NCBI RefSeq assembly: GCF_014639875.1
Contig: NZ_BMGD01000001.1
Coordinates: 496,001 to 560,000, forward strand
DNA: 64,000 nt
Direction of reading: 5' to 3'
Source of the DNA: Blastomonas aquatica
GTDB lineage: Bacteria > Pseudomonadota > Alphaproteobacteria > Sphingomonadales > Sphingomonadaceae
This document shows positions 57,613 to 64,000 of this stretch, piece by piece. The stretch's first letter is position 1. Each line of letters starts with the position of its first letter. The notes beneath the pieces are model-generated. The model did not search any database and had not been told where the DNA came from. It saw only the letters and a list, made by a program, of their open reading frames with translations. The position numbers and the translations under genes were made by a program.

Positions 57613-58164
57613 CTACCCCACCAGCCTGACCGGGTCGCTCCCATCCCAGCCCTTCGCGGCCTCTGCGACCATCGCGAAGAACCCCTCGCTGCCGCTGGCA
57701 GGCTGCAACACCTCGATGATCGCTCCAGCGTTGGGCCGCGTACCCGCAGGGCCGCAGTCGGCGTAGATCACTGCGCCATTGGCCCCCACCTTGCCTTCGA
57801 CCAGCACCTGCCCGCCGCCCGCCTCGATTGCATCGCGTGCGCCTGCAATGTCGTCGGTCAGCACACACACATGGTGCATCGCGCCGCTTGGCGGACGATA
57901 ATCGCCGCGATAGATCGAGGGGACATCGTTTTCCTGCCGGATCAGCTCGATCTGCACATCGCCCCATTGCGCCAGCGCGATGGTGAACTTGCAGTCGGAG
58001 GGCGCACCCATGAACCGGCCATCTTCCAGCACGATGTTCTGCATCACGAAGAACGGCCCGACGCCCATCGCTTGCGTCCAGTGGATGAGCGCCGCATCGA
58101 AATCGTCCGGCACGAACGCGATCTGCATCGGCTTGCCGATCGCGGAAATGCTTGGAGGGGTCAT
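57613..58164 (-). CDS. VOC (glyoxalase/dioxygenase-fold) protein
   Basis: 183 residues of the vicinal-oxygen-chelate fold. MQIAFVPDDFDAALIHWTQA starts the first half-repeat and MHHVCVLTDDIAGARDAIEA the second; HHV His and Glu in IIEVLQP would be metal ligands. This resembles methylmalonyl-CoA-epimerase-like proteins. It is divergently transcribed from the Rieske oxygenase across a 97-bp gap, which may hold a shared promoter. Confidence 0.82.
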   Translation of the reverse strand: MTPPSISAIGKPMQIAFVPDDFDAALIHWTQAMGVGPFFVMQNIVLEDGRFMGAPSDCKFTIALAQWGDVQIELIRQENDVPSIYRGDYRPPSGAMHHVCVLTDDIAGARDAIEAGGGQVLVEGKVGANGAVIYADCGPAGTRPNAGAIIEVLQPASGSEGFFAMVAEAAKGWDGSDPVRLVG

Positions 58165-58261
58165 GGCGGCGGGCTCCCACTGATTAAACCAATAGTGTCA
58201 TTGGTATCCCGCTTTCTGGCATGGTGCATGAAATTGCCATTGATCAATTTGGGAGGGCCGC

Positions 58262-59479
58262 ATGGCCGAGCGCGATCCGTCCGAGAGCCTGACGCCCGAC
58301 TGGGCGGCGTCGCGCAAGCTGCGTGCGCGTGAAATCCGGCGGAAGATCGTCGCCAATGTCGCTGGCAAAACCACCGATATGGCAGACGGCCCGCTTCCGC
58401 TGCACAAGTCGGTGTATATCGACGAGGCGCGGTTTGCAGCCGAGCGCGAGCAGCTGTTCCTGGGTCAGCCGCTGGTTGCGGGGCTGACCGGCGATATCCC
58501 CGAGCCAGGCGATTATCTGGTGTTCGATGCGGCAGGCCCCTCGATCCTGGTGATCCGCGGCAAGGACAATGCCGTGCGCGCGTTCCGCAACATGTGCACC
58601 CACAGAGGCGCCAAGCTGGTCGAGCAGGCCGAGCCGTTCACCGGCAAGGCGGCACGTATCTCGTGCCCCTTCCACGCCTGGACCTTCGACAACCTTGGCA
58701 GGCTTGTCGGCCAACCGGGCAAGGCGGGCTTTGCCGATTGCGCCATCGGCGCACGCGATCTGCTCGAACTACCCTGCACCGAGCATCTGGGGCTGATCTT
58801 CGTGCGCGCCTCCGAGGGCGATCCGATCGATGCCGCCGCGCATCTGGGCGAGTTTGCCGACCAGCTCGCGCTGATCGAGCTGCACCGTGCGGTCCCGGTG
58901 AAAAAGGGCATCATGCACGCGCAATCCAACTGGAAGTTCGCGCTGGATACCTATGGCGAGGGCTATCACTTCGCAGCATTGCACGCCTCGACCATCGGCC
59001 AGACGCACTACAACGACATCTCGGTGCTCGAACGGTTCGGGCGGCATCATCGGATCAGCTTCCCCGACAAGACCGTGGGCGATCTGGTGAGCACAGACGA
59101 GGCCGAGTGGCCCGACACCGAATATGGCGGGGTGCATTACCTGTTCCCCAATACGGTGATCTTCTTCGGCGCGGTGACGCCGGGCGTGTATTTCACGCAG
59201 GTGTTCCGGCTGTTCCCCGATGGCGTCGGCAAGACCCGCTGCCAGTTCGGTGTCTATGCGCCGTTCGGGATCATCGACGAGGAATATCGCGGTGTCTGCG
59301 AGATGGCGTACGATGCCACCGCGCAGGTGGTGCAGTCAGAGGACTATCGCGTCGCCAGCCACGGCTATGCGAACCTGATGACCGCGCCTGAGGATTTCCA
59401 AGTCGTGCTGGGTGCCAACGAAAGCGCCCCGCAGGCGGTGCACCGTCACATAGCCGAGGCGATCGGTATGCCATTTTAA
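58262..59479 (+). CDS. Rieske non-haem iron oxygenase, alpha subunit type
   Basis: 405 residues. Rieske ligands C-x-H/C-x2-H in NMCTHRGAKLVEQ and SCPFHAWTFDN; mononuclear iron ligands in DTYGEGYHFAALHA. ATG 58262 follows GGGAGGG. Enzymes of this kind hydroxylate or demethylate aromatic and cyclic substrates using electrons from a ferredoxin. None adjoins it; the small Rieske protein at 44302 or a distant gene may serve. Confidence 0.92.
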   Translation: MAERDPSESLTPDWAASRKLRAREIRRKIVANVAGKTTDMADGPLPLHKSVYIDEARFAAEREQLFLGQPLVAGLTGDIPEPGDYLVFDAAGPSILVIRGKDNAVRAFRNMCTHRGAKLVEQAEPFTGKAARISCPFHAWTFDNLGRLVGQPGKAGFADCAIGARDLLELPCTEHLGLIFVRASEGDPIDAAAHLGEFADQLALIELHRAVPVKKGIMHAQSNWKFALDTYGEGYHFAALHASTIGQTHYNDISVLERFGRHHRISFPDKTVGDLVSTDEAEWPDTEYGGVHYLFPNTVIFFGAVTPGVYFTQVFRLFPDGVGKTRCQFGVYAPFGIIDEEYRGVCEMAYDATAQVVQSEDYRVASHGYANLMTAPEDFQVVLGANESAPQAVHRHIAEAIGMPF

Positions 59480-59498
59480 GCCATCCCAGAACCCACCT

Positions 59499-59618
59499 CC
59501 GTTTGTCCCGAGCCCTTCGGCTGGCTGTCAAGACAGCCGCTCAAGGGTAAACTAAAGTCGAGGGACGTTATCGAAAACGGTGGCGCATACGTCCCTCGAC
59601 TTCGCTCGGGACAAACGG
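59499..59618. repeat. CCGTTTGTCCCGAGC/GCTCGGGACAAACGG element, long copy 1
   Basis: Starts CCGTTTGTCCCGAGCCCTTC and ends CTTCGCTCGGGACAAACGG, with a GTCGAGGGACG / CGTCCCTCGAC inner inverted repeat. It fills the gap between the two Rieske oxygenase genes. Confidence 0.88.
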
Positions 59619-59662
59619 GTGAGGGGCAAGAATAAACGAGAACGAGTTTAGGAGAGTACCCC

Positions 59663-61048
59663 ATGGAAGACGCGAGCCGGACCTACCCTGCCGACCGCTG
59701 CCCGGCGATCACGGTCGACGAAATTCTCGACCTAGACAGCCGGCAGGTGCCGCCCGAAGTGCGCGGCGACAGCTGGCGCGATCTCGGCACCGAGCCGGTC
59801 ACCGCAGAGCGCTATACCAGCGTGGCGTTCTTCGAGGCCGAGAAGAAGCACATGTGGCCCAACGTCTGGCAGATGGCCGCGCGCGAGGACGAGCTGCTGC
59901 AGCCGGGCGATTATGTCGTCTACAACAATGTCGGCCGCTCCTATCTGGTGATGCGGCAGGACGACGGATCGGTGAAGGCGTTCCACAACGTCTGCCTGCA
60001 CCGCGGCCGCAAATTGCGCACCGAGAGCGGCTCGGCCGACGACCTGACCTGCCCGTTCCATGGCTTTGCCTGGAAGACCGATGGCGCGATCAAGCATATC
60101 CCGTGCGAATGGGATTTCACGCATCTCAAGGAACGCGACATGAGCCTGCCCGAGCTGCGCGTCGAGCGTTGGCAGGGGTTCATCTTTGTCACCGAAAGCA
60201 CCACGCAGCTGAGCCTTCGCGATTATATCGGCGCGGAAGTCTATGACCGGTTCGGCCGCTGGCGGCTCGACGAATGCTATACCGCTTTGTGGATCGGCAA
60301 GGTGGTCAACGCCAACTGGAAGGCGGTGTCCGAGGCGTTCATGGAGGCCTGGCACTCGATTGTCACCCACCCGCAGATCCTGCCCTACACGGGTGACGCA
60401 AACACCCGCTATTCGATGTGGGGCGATCATGCGAACCTCGCGCTCACCCCGTTCGGCCTGCCCAGCCCGCACTTGGCGGCGGACAACCTCAGCGAAGACG
60501 ACATCATCGCCGCGTTCAGCCGCACCTCGGGCCGCTCGGCCTCGCTCGAGGGCCGCAAGCTCGCCGAGGGCGAGACCGCACGCAAGGCGATGGCAGAGAC
60601 CAACCGCGCGAACTATCTCGACGCTCTGGGCTATGACAGCTCGGACATCTCGGACAGCGAGATGCTCGACGCGTTCACCTACAATATCTTCCCCAACCTC
60701 TCGCCCTGGGGCGGGTTCGTGCCCAACATCGTCTACCGCTGGCGCCCCTGGCCGGACCAGAACGCGACGCTGATGGAGGTGCGGCTGCTTGCCCGCAAGC
60801 CCAAGGATGGAGCGATGCCCGAGGCTGCCGAAATGCGCTTTCTTGAAGCGGATCAGCCCTGGGCCACGGTCACCGAATGGGGCGCGCTGGGCGAGGTGTT
60901 CGATCAGGACATGGAAAACCTGCCCTATGTCCAGGAGGGGCTGATCGCGTCGGCCAACAACCGGGTGGAACTCGGTCGCTATCAGGAGGGCCGCATCCGC
61001 CAGTTCCACCAGACCATGGACAAGTATCTGGCGGGGCAGCTGCCATAA
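59663..61048 (+). CDS. Rieske non-haem iron oxygenase, alpha subunit type
   Basis: 461 residues. Rieske centre in NVCLHRGRKLRTESG and TCPFHGFAWKTDG; iron-binding SEAFMEAWHSIVTHP. A start at ATG 59663 follows GGAGAG. It differs in length and region from the 58262 enzyme, so the two are not simple duplicates. It is followed by small NTF2-like and ABM proteins, an arrangement seen with accessory subunits; here the small protein may be the beta-like partner. Confidence 0.92.
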   Translation: MEDASRTYPADRCPAITVDEILDLDSRQVPPEVRGDSWRDLGTEPVTAERYTSVAFFEAEKKHMWPNVWQMAAREDELLQPGDYVVYNNVGRSYLVMRQDDGSVKAFHNVCLHRGRKLRTESGSADDLTCPFHGFAWKTDGAIKHIPCEWDFTHLKERDMSLPELRVERWQGFIFVTESTTQLSLRDYIGAEVYDRFGRWRLDECYTALWIGKVVNANWKAVSEAFMEAWHSIVTHPQILPYTGDANTRYSMWGDHANLALTPFGLPSPHLAADNLSEDDIIAAFSRTSGRSASLEGRKLAEGETARKAMAETNRANYLDALGYDSSDISDSEMLDAFTYNIFPNLSPWGGFVPNIVYRWRPWPDQNATLMEVRLLARKPKDGAMPEAAEMRFLEADQPWATVTEWGALGEVFDQDMENLPYVQEGLIASANNRVELGRYQEGRIRQFHQTMDKYLAGQLP

Positions 61049-61073
61049 CGCAGCAGCCCTAACGCTCCCCTTC

Positions 61074-61191
61074 CCGTTTGTCCCGAGCCCTTCGGCTGGC
61101 TGGCAAGCCAGCCGCTCTGGGTAAACTAAAGTCGAGGGACGTACGCGCAGGCGGTGGCGCAAGATCCCTCGACTTCGCTCGGGAACACGGG
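61074..61191. repeat. CCGTTTGTCCCGAGC element, long copy 2
   Basis: Starts CCGTTTGTCCCGAGCCCTTC and carries GGTAAACTAAAGTCGAGGGA like copy 1, but the right end is diverged (GCTCGGGAACACGGG). Confidence 0.88.
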
Positions 61192-61204
61192 AGATTTTTA
61201 CAAC

Positions 61205-61615
61205 ATGGCATTCGATGGCCCCGCAGAAGACCAGGTCGCGATCCGCGCGCTAATCGACGGCTATACCGACGCGGTGTTCCGCCGCGATCCGCACGACTGG
61301 GGCGCAACCTGGACCGAGGATGCGCTGTGGAACCTGATGGGCACGCAGGTCCGCGGGCGCGAGGCGATCGTCGGGTTGTGGACGCAGGCGATGGCGGGAT
61401 TTCCGTTCGTGGCGTTCTTTGCGCAGGTCGGCAGCATATCCGTCGATGGCGACCGCGCGACGGGCAGAGTCTACACCCACGAATATCTCGAGCTCGCCGA
61501 TGGATCGGTCAGCCGCCCGATCGGCCAGTATCTCGATGTCTATACCCGCACCGCCGACGGCTGGCGCTTTGCCGAGCGGCATTTCAGCGTCCTGAAGGAG
61601 ACCCATCGCCCATGA
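61205..61615 (+). CDS. NTF2-like (SnoaL-type) protein
   Basis: 136 residues. AIRALIDGYTDAVFRRDPHD and ATWTEDALWNLMGTQVRGRE are the SnoaL/NTF2 pattern, with a C-terminal DGWRFAERHFSVLK. No signal peptide. It could be a small hydroxylase-associated isomerase or a Rieske-oxygenase beta-like subunit. The stop overlaps the next gene by ATGA. Confidence 0.82.
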   Translation: MAFDGPAEDQVAIRALIDGYTDAVFRRDPHDWGATWTEDALWNLMGTQVRGREAIVGLWTQAMAGFPFVAFFAQVGSISVDGDRATGRVYTHEYLELADGSVSRPIGQYLDVYTRTADGWRFAERHFSVLKETHRP

Positions 61616-61965
61616 GTATCGTCATTGCAGGCGAGGTCGATTTCCCGCCCGAAAACCGCGACACCGCGCTGGCGGGTGCGAAGGACCTGATCGAAATGGC
61701 GCTCGCCGAACCCGGTTGCCGCCATTACGCCTGGAGCGCCGATCCGCACGATCCGGGCCGGGTGCATGTGTTCGAGGAATGGGACAGCGCCGACGAGCTG
61801 CAGGTGCATCTCGAAGGTCCCGCCTATCAGGGGATGCTCGGGCATCTGAGCCAGTTCACCATCCTCAACGCCGACACTCGCAAATACCGCTTCGATCTGA
61901 AGGAGCCGGTGTACGGGCCTGATGGCGTCGCCACCGCGCGCTTTGCGAAAGGGACCGCAGCATGA
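61612..61965 (+). CDS. ABM (antibiotic-biosynthesis-monooxygenase) family protein
   Basis: 117 residues of the dimeric alpha+beta-barrel fold. GCRHYAWSADPHDPGRVHVF then EEWDSADELQVHLEGP, with a C-terminal extension. ATG 61612 overlaps the NTF2-like stop. ABM proteins are cofactor-free or flavin-using monooxygenases, or stress-related aldehyde binders; function here is open. Confidence 0.82.
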   Translation: MSIVIAGEVDFPPENRDTALAGAKDLIEMALAEPGCRHYAWSADPHDPGRVHVFEEWDSADELQVHLEGPAYQGMLGHLSQFTILNADTRKYRFDLKEPVYGPDGVATARFAKGTAA

Positions 61966-62759
61966 CCGACCTCACCGGCAAGACCGCGATCGTCATCGGC
62001 GCAGGCGGTGACCAGAACATGGGACAGGTGATCGCGCGGGCCTTGGCCAGCGCGGGCGCCAAGGTCATCGTCTCGGGCCGCAAGCGCGAACCGCTCGAGG
62101 CGCTGGCGTCCGATATCGGCGGCGAGGCGGTGACCTGCGACCTGACCAGCCGCGCAGACGTCGATGCGCTGTTCGATGGCGTCGCCGCGCGTCATGGCCG
62201 CGTCGACATCGCGATCAACGCCACCGGATGGGGGCTGATGAAGCCCTGGGCCGATGTCAGCGACGACGATCTTGCCCAGATGGTCGCGCTGCAGTTCACC
62301 GGGGTGCACCATATGCTGGGCGCATGCCTGCGCACGATGACGGGCGGCGGATCGGTGATCCAGATCTCGTCGGCGACGACGCAGGCGATGATCTTCGACC
62401 ATGCCGCCTATATCGGCACCAAGGCGGGGTCCGAGGCGCTGATCCGCTGCTTTGCCAACCAGTACGGGCCGCAGGGCATCCGCGCCAATGTCGTCTCGCC
62501 GGGCCTGACCGCAACCCCGATGGCCGCGAGCGCGGTCGCCATGCCCGGGCTCGAGGCCGCATTCGCCAAGGAATACCCGCTGGGCCGGATCGGCACGGCA
62601 GACGATATCGCGCACACCGTGCTGTGGCTGTGCGACGATCGCACCTTCGTCACCGGGCAGAACATCCACGCCAATGGCGGGCTGACGCTGCGCCGCAATC
62701 CGCGTCCGGAAGAGATCGCAGCCTCAGTGGGCGCCGCGATGGCCGCGCAGAGCCAGTGA
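61962..62759 (+). CDS. SDR-family oxidoreductase
   Basis: 265 residues. The cofactor loop reads VIGAGGDQNMGQVIARALAS, a longer form of TGxxxGxG. INATGWGLMKPW replaces NAG, and the catalytic AAYIGTKAGSEA carries Tyr and Lys. ATG 61962 overlaps the ABM gene stop. It sits in the 59.7-63.6 kb operon. Confidence 0.87.
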   Translation: MTDLTGKTAIVIGAGGDQNMGQVIARALASAGAKVIVSGRKREPLEALASDIGGEAVTCDLTSRADVDALFDGVAARHGRVDIAINATGWGLMKPWADVSDDDLAQMVALQFTGVHHMLGACLRTMTGGGSVIQISSATTQAMIFDHAAYIGTKAGSEALIRCFANQYGPQGIRANVVSPGLTATPMAASAVAMPGLEAAFAKEYPLGRIGTADDIAHTVLWLCDDRTFVTGQNIHANGGLTLRRNPRPEEIAASVGAAMAAQSQ

Positions 62760-62766
62760 CACCAGA

Positions 62767-63564
62767 ATGAGCGGCCACCTGCTCTCGCTGGCGTCTGGCG
62801 TATTGCCCGAATTCCCGCCCGAGCAGACGGTAGCGGCAGCGATCGCCGCTGGGTGGCCTGCGGTCGGCCTCTGGGTCGAACCTGCGACCTGGACCGCCGC
62901 GACGGCTTCCGAGGTGCGCAGCCGCACCCGCGATGCCGGGATCGTCGTGCTCGATGTCGAGGTGGTGTGGCTGAAGCCCGGCGCGGACGATCCCGATCAC
63001 TTGCGCATCATCGACGCGGGCGCGGCGATCGGCGCGCGCAATGTGCTGGTGGTGAGCTCCGACCCCGATCCGCAGTCGACCGCCGACAAATTGCGCCGCC
63101 TCACCGAGCACGCTGCCGAGCGCGGCATGCGCGTCTGCCTGGAGTTCGCCGCGTTCACCGAGGTCAAGTCGCTCGCCGCCGCGCTCGACATTCTGGAGCG
63201 CAGCCATCCCGACACCGGGCTGCTGATCGACCCGCTCCATTTTGCGCGCACCGGCGCGAGCCCTAAGATGCTGCGCGGCATCGATCCGCACCGGCTGCCC
63301 TATGCGCAATTCTGCGACGCGCCCGCCAGCGGCCCCTCGCCGCAGGATGTTCCAGCCATCATCCACGAGGCGCTCGATCTGAGGCTCGATGTCGGCGCAG
63401 GTGGACTGCGGTTACGCGATCTGATCGGCGCGCTTCCCGCGAGCATTCCACTCAGCATCGAATTGCGATCCAAGGCGCTGCGAGACGCGTTCCCCGATGC
63501 GACAAAGCGGGCCGCTGCGCTGCTGGACGCAACCCGTAGCGGCATGGCGGCGCTCGTGCGCTGA
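62767..63564 (+). CDS. Sugar-phosphate isomerase/epimerase-like TIM barrel
   Basis: 265 residues of the AP-endonuclease-2/xylose-isomerase-like fold. CLEFAAFTEVKSLAAALDIL supplies a Glu ligand, LLIDPLHFARTGAS a conserved Asp and His, and LRLDVGAGGLRLRDLIGAL is near the C-terminal metal site. These enzymes isomerise or cleave ring or sugar compounds with a divalent metal. It closes the operon, 7 bp after the SDR. Confidence 0.82.
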   Translation: MSGHLLSLASGVLPEFPPEQTVAAAIAAGWPAVGLWVEPATWTAATASEVRSRTRDAGIVVLDVEVVWLKPGADDPDHLRIIDAGAAIGARNVLVVSSDPDPQSTADKLRRLTEHAAERGMRVCLEFAAFTEVKSLAAALDILERSHPDTGLLIDPLHFARTGASPKMLRGIDPHRLPYAQFCDAPASGPSPQDVPAIIHEALDLRLDVGAGGLRLRDLIGALPASIPLSIELRSKALRDAFPDATKRAAALLDATRSGMAALVR

Positions 63565-63688
63565 TCGCTGCCGCTACGAGACTAGATGCCCGAAATTCTG
63601 CGCATCTGCTGGCACATTGCAAACGTAACGCTATAGTGCTGCACAATCTGCCCGCGCATTCGGGTCGCAACCAGGGGCCAATTATCAC

Positions 63689-64000
63689 GTGAAGAAAGCT
63701 GCTGTCATCGGGTCGGGATTCGGCGGGCTGGCGCTTGCCATCCGTCTGCAATCTGCCGGAATCGCCACCACCATCATCGAAGGCCGCGACAAACCGGGCG
63801 GCCGTGCCTATTTCTGGGAAAAGGACGGGTTCACGTTTGACGCGGGGCCAACCGTGATCACCGATCCGCCATGCCTTGAGGAACTGTGGGCGCTTTCGGG
63901 CCACCACATCAGCGAGGACGTAGAGCTGATGCCGGTGATGCCGTTCTATCGGCTCAACTGGCCCGACGGCACCAATTTCGATTATTCGAACGACGAGGCC
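63689..64000 (+). CDS. crtI: Phytoene desaturase-like protein, 3' end cut by window
   Basis: 104 codons are visible, starting at GTG 63689 behind AGGGG and still open at the right edge. VIGSGFGGLALAIRLQSAG is the FAD-binding N-terminus and KPGGRAYFWEKDGFTFDAG, then PTVITDPPCLEELWAL, is the CrtI signature. CrtI desaturates phytoene to lycopene or neurosporene. It is 32 kb from crtD/crtC and has no TGT-N12-ACA site upstream. Confidence 0.9.
   Translation, partial: MKKAAVIGSGFGGLALAIRLQSAGIATTIIEGRDKPGGRAYFWEKDGFTFDAGPTVITDPPCLEELWALSGHHISEDVELMPVMPFYRLNWPDGTNFDYSNDEA

Overview
The window looks like chromosomal DNA of an aerobic anoxygenic phototrophic alphaproteobacterium, most likely a sphingomonad. 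It carries a bacteriochlorophyll gene cluster of alphaproteobacterial order, makes the E ring only with the oxygen-dependent cyclase AcsF (no bchE is present), and encodes a sphingomonad-style TonB receptor and a large set of SDR, Rieske, P450 and acyl-CoA enzymes. The DNA is GC-rich, genes are packed with many 4-bp ATGA/GTGA overlaps, and several palindromic repeat families lie between genes.

1-4.1 kb: a partial MOSC protein (- strand), an Arg/Asp-repeat RcnB-like protein, a small membrane protein, a prolyl-4-hydroxylase-type oxygenase and a lipid-anchored class I cytochrome c. 4.2-19.8 kb: one compact minus-strand super-operon read as bchF-bchN-bchB-bchH-bchL-bchM-lhaA-puhA-puhB-puhC-orf-acsF-puhE-hemA, covering tetrapyrrole entry, Mg chelation, methylation, cyclisation, protochlorophyllide reduction, vinyl hydration and reaction-centre H-subunit assembly. 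bchB carries an in-frame insertion of an intergenic-type repeat. 20.0-22.5 kb: divergent aerR/ppaA and ppsR, the cobalamin- and redox-dependent regulators. 22.6-24.0 kb: an unfamiliar exported protein on the opposite strand. 24.2-27.7 kb: bchG, a second PucC-family gene and bchP, which attach and reduce the phytyl tail. 27.8-31.8 kb: a small NTF2-like secreted protein, tspO, a small membrane protein, crtD and crtC (spheroidene/spirilloxanthin-type carotenoid steps). Perfect TGT-N12-ACA (PpsR/CrtJ) palindromes lie before bchF/aerR, bchG and crtD and overlap the likely -35 boxes. puf, bchCXYZ, bchIDO and crtB are not in the window, so the photosynthesis genes must be split; a phytoene-desaturase-like gene begins at the right edge.

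32-63.6 kb: after a repeat-rich gap comes an accessory catabolic region. It has a TIGR03084-like protein, an alpha/beta hydrolase, a small exported protein, an MDR oxidoreductase, an acyl-CoA ligase, a carotenoid-cleavage/stilbene-type dioxygenase, a TonB receptor, a molybdopterin oxidoreductase with a small Rieske protein, several SDRs, a second MDR oxidoreductase, a ParDE locus whose toxin is frameshifted, a P450, two acyl-CoA dehydrogenases, a DUF35 protein with a thiolase-fold partner, a ThuA-like protein, a dienoyl-CoA-reductase-like SDR, a LuxR-type regulator, a VOC protein, two Rieske oxygenases, an NTF2-like protein, an ABM monooxygenase-like protein, another SDR and a sugar-phosphate-isomerase-like TIM barrel. 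Together these read as uptake, ring or side-chain oxygenation, CoA activation and beta-oxidation-like shortening of a hydrophobic, probably cyclic, substrate that the sequence does not name.
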